Shown piece by piece: positions 1 to 6,359 of a stretch of 7,162 nt of DNA. Every line of letters begins with the position of its first letter. Positions within the stretch are counted from its first letter, which is position 1. Position numbers and translations under genes: made by a program. This DNA is from Paracoccaceae bacterium (lineage in GTDB: Bacteria > Pseudomonadota > Alphaproteobacteria > Rhodobacterales > Rhodobacteraceae), in assembly GCA_016764835.1 (NCBI GenBank), contig JAESRD010000236.1, forward strand, positions 1-7,162, in the 5' to 3' direction. Under the pieces are notes generated by a model that was not told the DNA's origin, did no database searches, and saw only the letters and a program-made list of their open reading frames with translations.

Positions 1-113
1 ATTATAAAGACTATTAGCCCTGAAGATTTTAAAGTTCTGCCCGGGGGGCTGGAAAGCCTTGATGGAACACCGAGAGATGGACTAAAGATTATTATTTTTA
101 TGGACTCCAGTGG
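1..113. other. Left-edge segment with no supported gene
   Basis: No gene can be supported here. On the plus strand, frame 1 is open from the window edge to a TAG at 148-150, but that reading runs straight through the hairpin at 114-139 and ends in a run of glycines from a G tract, so it is probably not coding. A second plus frame ends at TAA 83-85 after only about 25 codons. The minus strand has no ATG here, so no permease gene starts directly behind the solute-binding protein gene. The tail of a gene entering from the left cannot be excluded. Confidence 0.3.
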
Positions 114-139
114 CCCCTGCCGATTTTGCTCGGCAGGGG
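114..139 (-). terminator. Strong hairpin behind the solute-binding protein gene
   Basis: The arms CCCCTGCCGA (114-123) and TCGGCAGGGG (130-139) pair perfectly over 10 bp around a 6-nt loop. The hairpin starts 14 nt past the stop codon of the minus-strand binding-protein gene. Read in that direction it has no immediate T-tract; the next A/T-rich stretch lies about 15 nt further on. It may therefore be a factor-assisted terminator or an mRNA 3'-end stabiliser. Such stabilisers are common behind binding-protein genes that are made in excess over their permeases. A run of eight G (136-143) borders it. Confidence 0.5.
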
Positions 140-153
140 GGGGTGGTTAGGTA

Positions 154-1671
154 TTAACGAAAACTGATTTCTTGCAGTTTCAGCTGCATGTCTTCGGTTT
201 GGCCATTGGGCTCATAGTCGATCCGGTCTGACAAAAGCATCAGGCCGCGCAGCTCTGCCACCGGTACAATCGACAGATCGGTGGTGTAGAGATAAGTCGC
301 AGCTTCATGCCATGCGTCCCGGCGGGCTTCGGGGTCTGCTTGCTGGCGTGCGGCGTCGATAAGTCCTGCAAGAACAGGGTCTTGCGACGAAGCACAGCAA
401 CCATTCATATCGGCATAGGATGTGAATGTTGGCGAGCCATCACCGGTTGTATTGCCGTTCTTTGAGGCCAAAATCACCGGGCGGTCGGTTGGTGTAGATC
501 GGGTGAAGAGCACTTCAGCCCATGACGCGCCATCGACGATTTGCAAGTTAATATTGAACCCAGCATCTTGCAGGTTCTGCGTGATATATTGCTGCAATTC
601 CGCCGATCCAGTGAACTGGTTTATCATAGCGACAAACTCGATTTCGGTATCAACCGGCACACCGTCAGCGGCGGCTTCGGCCAGCAAGGCGCGCGCACCT
701 TCTAGGTCAAAACCGCTCTCAGCATAGTCTGGGATAAAGGCGTTAATGCTCGATGCGACCGCATTATCGGTTGGGACCCCTGTGCGATTGAGTAAAACCT
801 CAACCCCGGTTGTTTTGTCGATGGCCATGCGCAGGGCTTGGCGCACACGAATATCATCGAGCGGGGCGATGGTATTTGACAGACGGATGAAGAAGACCGA
901 GCTGATCGGAAATTGCTTGGTGCGGTCATCGTCTGTGGCAAATTGCGGCGGGATTGGATAGGCCATATCGGCCTCACCGGTCTCGACCATTTGCGCACGT
1001 ACCGAAGGCTCGGCACGAAACAGGATGGTCACGTTTTCAACGGCCGGGGTTTCGCCCCAATAATCATCGCGCAGGCTGAGCGTTATGCTTTGGCCGGGGG
1101 TCCATTCATCGAATGTATATGCGCCGGTGCCGACGGGCATGGCGGTTTTTTCGGTGGCCGGGGTCGAGAGCGGCGATGACAGGTGCAAATAGGCCAGCTC
1201 GCGCGGCAAAGCCGGGGCTGGGATATTGGTCTCAAGCCGGATCGTCATTGGGCCAATGACCGAAACACTCACTTCTTCGGCCACTTTAGCTTGGTCCGAA
1301 CAGGTAATTTCGGGCGTGTTCATGGCCCGGTTTATGCCCCAAGCGGCGGCTTCGGCGTCAAAGACTGCCCCGTCTGAAAAGGTAATTCCTTCGTTGAGCG
1401 TGAATATCCAAGCCATGTCACCGTCTTGCTCCCATGAGGCGGCCAGAAGCGGCTCAACATCAGAGGTGATCGGGTTAATGTCGGTCAGGGTTTGCACAAC
1501 ATTGCCAGCCAGCACCAGCGCGGGCGCGGCTTCTAGGTCGCACGGATCGACGGTTGTCGGCTCATTGCCTACCACAACGACGATATCGCGATCTTGTGCA
1601 AAGGCGCTTGTGCCCAGCCCGAGGCAGAATGCCGGGATCAGGGGCGCGAATCTCAGATACGAAAATTTCAT
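154..1671 (-). CDS. Family 5 ABC transporter solute-binding protein (peptide/nickel/opine type)
   Basis: This is a periplasmic substrate-binding protein of the SBP_bac_5 family, which captures peptides, opines, nickel or related small molecules for an ABC importer. The 505-residue length is usual for the family. Residues 1-25 form a Sec signal peptide with a basic start, a hydrophobic core and an Ala-Phe-Ala cleavage site before Gln26; there is no lipobox, so the protein should be soluble. Typical family blocks are visible: GTGAY at 182-186 followed by the RDDYWG segment (201-206), the ETGEADMAY block (230-238), and DDIRVRQALRMAID (272-285). The start was chosen at 1671 because a GGAGG site lies 5 nt upstream and the signal peptide begins there; the open frame reaches back to 1737. 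No permease or ATPase gene follows within the window. The substrate cannot be read from the sequence, but the neighbouring amidohydrolase suggests an amide or cyclic-amide compound. Confidence 0.93.
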   Translation of the reverse strand: MKFSYLRFAPLIPAFCLGLGTSAFAQDRDIVVVVGNEPTTVDPCDLEAAPALVLAGNVVQTLTDINPITSDVEPLLAASWEQDGDMAWIFTLNEGITFSDGAVFDAEAAAWGINRAMNTPEITCSDQAKVAEEVSVSVIGPMTIRLETNIPAPALPRELAYLHLSSPLSTPATEKTAMPVGTGAYTFDEWTPGQSITLSLRDDYWGETPAVENVTILFRAEPSVRAQMVETGEADMAYPIPPQFATDDDRTKQFPISSVFFIRLSNTIAPLDDIRVRQALRMAIDKTTGVEVLLNRTGVPTDNAVASSINAFIPDYAESGFDLEGARALLAEAAADGVPVDTEIEFVAMINQFTGSAELQQYITQNLQDAGFNINLQIVDGASWAEVLFTRSTPTDRPVILASKNGNTTGDGSPTFTSYADMNGCCASSQDPVLAGLIDAARQQADPEARRDAWHEAATYLYTTDLSIVPVAELRGLMLLSDRIDYEPNGQTEDMQLKLQEISFR

Positions 1672-1675
1672 GTTT

Positions 1676-1681
1676 TCCTCC
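1676..1681 (-). promoter_or_regulatory. Shine-Dalgarno site that fixes the binding-protein start
   Basis: On the minus strand GGAGGA precedes AAAC and the ATG at 1671-1669. This near-perfect site supports starting 22 codons inside the longest open frame, exactly where the signal peptide begins. Confidence 0.75.
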
Positions 1682-1748
1682 ACGTTTCCCCGGAATTGGG
1701 GACAAATCGCCAGCTGCTTGGTGCAGCATTTTGGCACTTGTTGGCCCT

Positions 1749-1777
1749 ACGTTAGGTTTGTTTGCGCAAAAGATCAA
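1749..1777 (-). promoter_or_regulatory. Putative sigma70 promoter of the binding-protein gene
   Basis: Reading leftward, TTGATC (1777-1772) could serve as the -35 element and TAACGT (1754-1749) as the -10 element, with the favoured 17-bp spacing. The -10 element is only a fair match. The promoter lies about 78 bp upstream of the gene start. The palindrome TTTGCGCAAA sits inside the spacer, which is a classic place for repression by a LacI-family protein. Confidence 0.4.
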
Positions 1778-1822
1778 CCAATGTTGCGCTTGTATTGCGC
1801 ATTAATCGGCGCAAGATTGCGG
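1761..1822. promoter_or_regulatory. Candidate operator region for the divergent LacI-family regulator
   Basis: The perfect 10-bp palindrome TTTGCGCAAA (1761-1770) has the central CG step typical of LacI-family operators. Further copies of its half-site follow on the same strand: TTGCGC at 1784-1789 and 1795-1800 and TTGCGG at 1817-1822. The four hexamers start at 1762, 1784, 1795 and 1817, so the steps are 22, 11 and 22 bp, close to whole helical turns. TTGCGC (1795-1800) also pairs with GCGCAA (1809-1814) as a second inverted repeat. The block lies between the two divergent genes. That the neighbouring regulator binds here is inference. Confidence 0.45.
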
Positions 1823-1932
1823 TGTTTGGTGTTGTTGAGATTCTGAAGTATGGAGTTGAGACGGCATATTACTTGTGAAAGTGCAGAAGACCTGCGCCCC
1901 ATAGAACGGCCCAACAAGACGGTAAGGTATTA

Positions 1933-2919
1933 ATGCAAAACAAGAAAATTACGCTCGACGATCTTTCGGAGCATTTACAGCTTTCCAAGTTTTCTGTTTC
2001 GCGGGCTTTACGCGGCAAAAAAGGGGTGAGCAGCGAGACCCGCGAGCTCGTGTTAAAAGCCGCCAGAGACTTGGGCTATAAGCATTCTAGTCTCGAAACT
2101 GAAGCTGCAGCGCGGTCGATCAGGCTGGTGATTCCACGTGATGATGCGCGTGACAACCCGGCCTGGTTTGATGTGATCGAGGGCGCTGAGGAAGAGGCCC
2201 GAAAAATGGGCTATAGCCTTGTGACAACATTGGCCGAAGAAGACGGCGACCTGTCAAATGGCGGCACGGCGAGCGGCATATTATTGGCCGGTCGCCGCTC
2301 GCGCGGGGTATTAGAATCCTATTTGGCATTGCCGATACCTGTGGTGCTGATTGGCTATCCAAAACCCGGCGAAGCTATTGATACTGTTCATATTTCAGAC
2401 TGGGAGGGCGGCGATCTTATTGGCAGCCATCTCAAAGCGCTTAACCACCGCCATGTCGCCTTTGTAACCGATGCGCCCGATGATGCGGGCCGGCAGGAAA
2501 GGCTGCGAGGTTTGCGCGGTGGGCTTGCGCCGGATGGCCAGGTTTCTTGTCTGCATTATGACCCCGAGAACGAGACCGACCCTAGCGCATTGTTGCGACG
2601 GATTGAGGCGCTACCAGACCGGCCGACGGTCTTGGTCTGCGCCAGTGATGCGGTGTGTTTGAGTACCATTTTGGCGCTTCAACAATCGGGCGCGCAGATC
2701 CCGGATGATTTTTCGATTGTTGGCGGCAACCGCCAATGGAGCGTGGCGATGACCGGGGTTGATGTGACATCGCTGAGCGCGCCGATGCATGAGCTGGGGC
2801 GACAAGGCCTTTTGCTTTTACACGAACGCATTGGCAGCCCGACTGGCACGCCGTATCGCCGGGTCGCCCTTGCGCCAACGTTGCGCATTCGCGAAGCTTC
2901 GTTGCGAGACCTGTCTTAG
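1933..2919 (+). CDS. LacI-family transcriptional regulator
   Basis: This is a LacI/GalR-type DNA-binding regulator of 328 residues, the usual length. The N-terminal helix-turn-helix spans about residues 7-26 (ITLDDLSEHLQLSKFSVSRA), followed by the family's GVSSETRELVLKAARDLGYK block (31-50). Residues 63 onward form the periplasmic-binding-protein-like sensor core, with IRLVIPRD (63-70), GILLAG (115-120), VVLIGYP (137-143), ASDAV (237-241) and DDFSIVGG (258-265). The linker between GY (48-49) and the core is a few residues shorter than usual and lacks an obvious hinge leucine. In the recognition helix, Lys19 and Phe20 take the specificity positions. TAAGG lies 5 nt before the ATG. The gene is divergent from the binding-protein gene and convergent with the amidohydrolase gene, so it is likely their local regulator; the inducer is unknown. 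Confidence 0.95.
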   Translation: MQNKKITLDDLSEHLQLSKFSVSRALRGKKGVSSETRELVLKAARDLGYKHSSLETEAAARSIRLVIPRDDARDNPAWFDVIEGAEEEARKMGYSLVTTLAEEDGDLSNGGTASGILLAGRRSRGVLESYLALPIPVVLIGYPKPGEAIDTVHISDWEGGDLIGSHLKALNHRHVAFVTDAPDDAGRQERLRGLRGGLAPDGQVSCLHYDPENETDPSALLRRIEALPDRPTVLVCASDAVCLSTILALQQSGAQIPDDFSIVGGNRQWSVAMTGVDVTSLSAPMHELGRQGLLLLHERIGSPTGTPYRRVALAPTLRIREASLRDLS

Positions 2920-2937
2920 GCGCAGGGAAAGGCCGGT

Positions 2938-4215
2938 TTAGTTTAGCAATTCTGAGCGCATATCAGGGCGTCGCCAATCTTTGTGGATCAGCCCGTCTTT
3001 CATGATCAGCGCAAATTTGTCGGGGCCGACGAGGTTGTCTTGGTCCTCCAGCGGGTTTGCATTGACCAGCAAAATATCGGCCAAAGCGCCGTCTTTTATA
3101 ATGCCTAACTCACCCTTATGGCCCATCAGATCCGCGCCGGTTTCGGTGGCACATTTGAGCGCCTCGGCGGGCGAATAACCGAAGAATTTGACAAAATGGC
3201 CGATATCGCGGGCGTTTTGGCCCATAGGGGTAATCGTGAACCCATAGTCACCGCCGACGACCACGCGCATGCCACGTTTGCGCATCTCATGATAGGTGGC
3301 ACAGGTATGTTCTAACTTGCGCGGTAGACCCATGCTTTCGACAATTTCTTTGGTCATGCCGACCACATCGCCCTCAAAAACAGAGTTGTGAACAAGGCCA
3401 AAGGCCGGGCCGACGATGATGCGGTCTTTGGCGGCTTCGAGCATGTCGAGCGCCTCTTCATCGGCGAAGTCGCAATGATAAATGCAGTCGACCCCGGCGC
3501 GCACGGCGCGTTTGACTGACTCGGCGGCGCGGGCATGGCAGGCAACAGTTTTACCCCAATCATGGGCCGCATTTACGCCTGTGGTCAGCTCAAGCTCGGT
3601 CATTGAGATGATTTCGGCGCGGGCATGGCTGACAAATTCATCGCCCGAGACGTTGAATTTGATGTTGTCGACGTTCTCGCGGCAACACAGGCGCACAGCG
3701 CGCAAAATTTCGGTTGGGCCGTCAGCCAACCAGCCAAAACTTTCGGCGTTCATATGCAGTTGGCGCTCATCACCCAAGCCGCCGGTGGTCGTAATTTCGG
3801 GGCCGGCCGCACGGTAACGTGGGCCCGCGACATGGCCGTTTTCAATCTCGCCGCGTAGCACGACGTCGAGCCGCATCTTGGCTGAGGCGGCCGACCAAGC
3901 AGAGGTGAAACCGTGATCGAGGATCAGGGTCGCATTACGACAGGTTTCTAAGATGTGCTCTTCGGGGGGGATTTCGCCGAGGTCTTGGTTACGAGACGGG
4001 CCGCAAAACGACAGGTGGCAATGGCCTTCAACCATGCCGGGCATAAGAAATTTACCCTCGGCATCGATCACCGTCTGGGCGTTTTCTTCGGCGATTTGGT
4101 CGGTGCCACGGGCGACGGTTTTGATCCGGTTGCCTTCGATCAAGACCTCGCCCGGATAGGCTTTGTCGTCGATAGCGTCCCATATGATCGCATTTTTTAT
4201 CAGGTATGAGCCCAT
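2938..4215 (-). CDS. Metal-dependent amidohydrolase (cd01299, Xaa-Pro dipeptidase-like)
   Basis: This is an amidohydrolase-superfamily enzyme of 425 residues, related to the imidazolonepropionase/Xaa-Pro dipeptidase-like group that hydrolyses amides or cyclic ureides. The full two-metal ligand set is visible: His65-x-His67 in GHCHLSF, Lys186 in NIKFNVSG as the probable carboxylated bridging lysine, His227 in ACHARA, His247 in YHCDF and Asp323 in GGDYGF. The flanking beta-sandwich is formed by the N-terminal 60 residues and by the C-terminal block from about GELGIIKDGALADILLVN (368-385). There is no signal peptide, so it acts in the cytoplasm. A GGGAG site lies 7 nt upstream of the ATG. It ends 18 bp from the convergent regulator gene. 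Together with the binding protein it suggests uptake then hydrolysis of one substrate. Family membership is secure; the substrate is not. Confidence 0.93.
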   Translation of the reverse strand: MGSYLIKNAIIWDAIDDKAYPGEVLIEGNRIKTVARGTDQIAEENAQTVIDAEGKFLMPGMVEGHCHLSFCGPSRNQDLGEIPPEEHILETCRNATLILDHGFTSAWSAASAKMRLDVVLRGEIENGHVAGPRYRAAGPEITTTGGLGDERQLHMNAESFGWLADGPTEILRAVRLCCRENVDNIKFNVSGDEFVSHARAEIISMTELELTTGVNAAHDWGKTVACHARAAESVKRAVRAGVDCIYHCDFADEEALDMLEAAKDRIIVGPAFGLVHNSVFEGDVVGMTKEIVESMGLPRKLEHTCATYHEMRKRGMRVVVGGDYGFTITPMGQNARDIGHFVKFFGYSPAEALKCATETGADLMGHKGELGIIKDGALADILLVNANPLEDQDNLVGPDKFALIMKDGLIHKDWRRPDMRSELLN

Positions 4216-4250
4216 TGGAAATCTCCCAAAGCAGCGGTTGAAGCTAGATT

Positions 4251-4266
4251 AAGCCTAATTTGGCTT
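4251..4266. promoter_or_regulatory. 16-bp near-palindrome upstream of the amidohydrolase gene
   Basis: AAGCCTAATTTGGCTT matches its own reverse complement at 14 of 16 positions. It ends 36 bp upstream of the amidohydrolase start codon, where an operator or activator site would sit. It does not resemble the TTTGCGCAAA element near the regulator gene, so it may be read by another protein. A weak hairpin in the leader RNA is another reading. Confidence 0.35.
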
Positions 4267-4445
4267 TTACCGCAGGGCCAGCCTCATTAGTTGTAGTAAG
4301 GCCGGTATTTGGAGCATTCTGCTCGATCGCATCCAGTGAGATGCGCGAAATGTACCTAACTGTCACAAGTAACTAGCGCTGATACGCGATGGCGCTGCGT
4401 TCTTGTCTTGCGTGTATTGGATTGTCTTCAGGAAAATTGCGGTAG

Positions 4446-4463
4446 CCGAGTTTCTCGGTTTTT
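4446..4463 (+). terminator. Small hairpin followed by a T-tract
   Basis: CCGAG (4446-4450), loop TTT and CTCGG (4454-4458) form a short stem that an A-T and a G-T pair can extend by two, followed by TTTTT (4459-4463). This is the shape of a weak intrinsic terminator on the plus strand. No plus-strand gene ends just before it, so it may be a chance structure or belong to a lost gene. Confidence 0.3.
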
Positions 4464-4805
4464 CCGAAGCCGTAGAGGATGAGAACTGGGCGATCTTATT
4501 AATGCGCAATCGAGCGCCCGTTCACCTATGCCGCCGTTATAGGCACAGTTTTTTGCGCGTTTGATAGTGCCTTTGGTTCCCGAAAGGCACGAGTTTGCAT
4601 TGGACGGAGTTCGTTCCAGACTCAATCGCATGAACGTGTATGTCCTGAATATCTGGGCCAAACGATCTTCCCTTCGAGGTCAATAATCTGGATATTATCA
4701 CTTGGCAGGGGAAAATTATCGCGCGGAGCCATAGCGCATCAATTCATTTTTGCCTGAATGATGTCCGGCTAAGATGTTGCGCGAGCCAAGCAGCGAGTTT
4801 GTGGA

Positions 4806-5174
4806 TTGCGAAACCAGCGTCTGAGCCGTCAGTCTGACCCGCAAAAACATCAACCTGTCGAGGGCCATGGGCGTCGGGTGCTTGGCCGAGCTACATTTGC
4901 ATTGCTTCGGCCAAACGTACAACCGGAGCTGTGCTTTATGCGAAAGTTCGCGCGCCCCACTTTGTTGCTCAAAGCTTTCAATTCAGACGCAGCCACACTT
5001 GCCGGTATTGAAGCGTCCAACATGATCCGAAAAACGGCCCTATCAATCCCTGTTTCGGCGTTTAAACAGGTGGCAAGCCGAGCTGGATTAACTCGACAAA
5101 TCCACCGACTCAATCAAAACCCTAAAAATATTGCGCCGGTACTCTTGGCAAACGTCCAAATCTACCAGAGCTAG
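4806..5174 (+). pseudogene. IS6-family transposase, C-terminal remnant
   Basis: The frame reads a segment that aligns with the C-terminus of IS6-family DDE transposases, recalled here from roseobacter copies: ARPTLLLKAFNSDAATLAGI is followed by EASNMIRK (about 4950-5033) and SAFKQVASRAG (about 5055-5087). Just upstream, VQPELCFMRK takes the place of the family's (I/V)EQDHRFIKK, so the catalytic Glu is Gln and the following Asp-His is Glu-Leu. The part before about 4900 is not recognisable, the N-terminal DNA-binding region and the first two catalytic aspartates are missing, and the normal stop after the last motif is lost. The frame reads on to a TAG at 5172-5174, overlapping the last codon of phnM. 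A TTGCGCCGGTACTC stretch at 5131-5144 loosely resembles an IS6 terminal repeat. It is a non-functional fossil; only about 4900-5087 is firmly transposase-like. Confidence 0.6.
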
Positions 5175-6310
5175 GCGACCTGAACGCCCCCATGCCAAGT
5201 TCCATTGAGCAAGGGGATGTCTGAGCGAACAGCAAAACGGATAAGATCTGCGCGCATGTTTGGTTGCAGCTTGCCACGGTCGGTTAGGCCGACGGCCTGC
5301 GCCGGGTTTGCGCTGGCCGTGGCGATGCTGCGTGCGAGATTATCCCACGCATTGCCAAGCTGAACCACGGCCATCAGCAGCCCGGCAGGCACATAATCTG
5401 ACGACAATATATCAAGCCTGTCGGCGCGGGCCAGATCAAGGGCGGCAACATTGCCCGAATGTGAGCCGCCGCGTACAATATTTGGCCCGCCCATTATGGT
5501 TTTTATACCGTGCTTGTGACAGGCATCGGCTGCCTCAATCGTGGTTGGAAACTCGGCCAGTTTTACCCCGTGCTTATGGCTGGTCTCAACCTGTGCTGTG
5601 GTGGTGTCATCATGGCTGGCCAGCGTGGCGCCATAGCGCGCAGCGGCGGCAACGGTGGCAGTTTCATGTCTATCGCCAAGTGTCGCGCGCAGGCCTTGGA
5701 GGAAGGTCACATAATCGGCAAATGCGGCTTCGTTCATGCCATGTTTGCCGCAAACATAGTCCTTATATTTCTGAATATCGCCAAATTGGCGTTGCCCGGG
5801 CGTGTGATCCATCATTGATACAATCCCGATCCGGTCGGCGGGGCCAAAATCGTCGAGTTCTTCGAGCAATGTCTCAGAGCAAGTTTCAGCGCGCAGGTGA
5901 ATGTGATGGCTAATGCGTAGCGCTCCAGAGCCGCGCATCGACAAGATCTCATCGGCCAAAGCGCGGGCATATTTTTTGTAGCTGCCATCTGACAAAATCG
6001 AACCAACGCGTAGCGCATCAAACACGGTTGTAATACCCGCGCCCGCCAGCTCTCTGTCATGCGCGACAATAGCCGAGCGGTGCGGCCAGTTTACCTTGGG
6101 GCGGGGGCTAAGGTGGCGTTCAAGATTGTCGGTATGCAGCTCCACCAGTCCCGGCGCGATATAGTCGCCCTCGGCATCAATCGCGCCGCTTGGCACCACA
6201 GATGTCTGCGCGATGTCGTCAATCAGCCCGTCTTTAATGCGGATCGCGCCGCATATTATTTCGTCGGGCAAAATAAGACGAGCATTGGCGATTATTACGT
6301 CTTTTGTCAT
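5171..6310 (-). CDS. phnM: PhnM, alpha-D-ribose 1-methylphosphonate 5-triphosphate diphosphatase
   Basis: PhnM removes pyrophosphate from ribosyl-phosphonate 5-triphosphate, giving the 5-phosphate that the PhnJ C-P lyase cleaves. It is an amidohydrolase-fold cytoplasmic enzyme. The 379-residue length is normal. Family signatures are complete: GLVELHTDNLERH (54-66) with His59 and Asp61, DALRVGS (98-104), HHIHLR (135-140), MMDHTPGQ (166-173), LASHDDTT (230-237), GGPNIVRGGSHSGN (274-287) and the late Asp305 in LSSDYVPAG. The C-terminal NMRADLIRF block (351-359) is the usual beta-sandwich strand. The chosen start gives the expected MTKDVIIANARLI beginning, but it has almost no Shine-Dalgarno site because a Pho box covers this spot. 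It reads in the same direction as phnN, with an inverted DUF1045 gene between them. It is distinct from the other amidohydrolase in the window. Confidence 0.97.
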   Translation of the reverse strand: MTKDVIIANARLILPDEIICGAIRIKDGLIDDIAQTSVVPSGAIDAEGDYIAPGLVELHTDNLERHLSPRPKVNWPHRSAIVAHDRELAGAGITTVFDALRVGSILSDGSYKKYARALADEILSMRGSGALRISHHIHLRAETCSETLLEELDDFGPADRIGIVSMMDHTPGQRQFGDIQKYKDYVCGKHGMNEAAFADYVTFLQGLRATLGDRHETATVAAAARYGATLASHDDTTTAQVETSHKHGVKLAEFPTTIEAADACHKHGIKTIMGGPNIVRGGSHSGNVAALDLARADRLDILSSDYVPAGLLMAVVQLGNAWDNLARSIATASANPAQAVGLTDRGKLQPNMRADLIRFAVRSDIPLLNGTWHGGVQVA

Positions 6311-6321
6311 TTGGATGTCAC
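6304..6321 (+). promoter_or_regulatory. Pho box (PhoB binding site) upstream of the DUF1045 gene
   Basis: TTGTCAT-TTGG-ATGTCAC holds two 7-bp repeats in an 11-bp period with a 4-bp spacer, the layout of the PhoB consensus (CTGTCAT, 4 bp, CTGTCAY). Each repeat matches six of seven positions. It points rightward, toward the DUF1045 gene, and its first repeat contains the complement of the phnM start codon. C-P lyase genes are classic Pho regulon members. No third repeat is seen. Confidence 0.65.
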
Positions 6322-6339
6322 GCTTTTTTGGGGTAAATT
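6311..6339 (+). promoter_or_regulatory. Putative PhoB-dependent promoter of the DUF1045 gene
   Basis: TAAATT (6334-6339) is a good -10 element. It lies 12 bp after the Pho box, and TTGGAT (6311-6316) would be a -35 element at 17 bp. As in known PhoB-activated promoters, the -35 region is overlapped by the Pho box. Transcription would start near 6346, giving a leader of only about 14 nt that still includes the GAGGG ribosome site at 6349-6353. Confidence 0.5.
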
Positions 6340-6359
6340 GGAGAGAATGAGGGCTCTAA

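Larger units (their letters stand above)
4216..5170. other. 955-bp gap with gene relics, no intact gene
   Basis: No intact gene is supported. The stretch is richer in A/T than its neighbours and is broken by stops in all frames except for short stretches. From left to right it holds a near-palindrome upstream of the amidohydrolase (4251-4266), a lone CTGTCAC (4360-4366), a small hairpin with T-tract (4446-4463), a doubtful minus-strand relic (4373-4600) and the IS6 transposase remnant (about 4806-5174). The layout suggests an old insertion that decayed between the catabolic cassette and the phosphonate genes. Confidence 0.6.

Noticed and set aside
1..150. Plus-strand frame 1 open from the window edge to TAG at 148-150
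   Set aside because: It runs through the whole hairpin and a G tract, giving a glycine tail; no family resemblance was seen, so coding is unlikely, though an incoming gene end cannot be excluded.
1226..1846. 206-residue plus-strand frame across the binding-protein gene and intergenic region
   Set aside because: It is a shadow of the signal-peptide end of the binding-protein gene and continues into the control region; it shows no motif and no ribosome site.
1832..1872. Plus-strand promoter for the LacI-family gene (TTCTGA with CATATT)
   Set aside because: The elements are weak and the spacing is 18 bp; nothing raised it above background.
4360..4366. CTGTCAC, a perfect single Pho half-site
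   Set aside because: No second half-site occurs 11 bp before or after it, and no gene starts close by in the right direction.
4428..4661. 77-residue minus-strand frame
   Set aside because: No recognisable motif and it lies in decayed DNA; the overlapping frame with toxin-like words seemed the better lead, and even that is weak.
4850..5113. 87-residue minus-strand frame opposite the transposase remnant
   Set aside because: It is the shadow of the IS6 remnant, which explains the sequence better on the plus strand.
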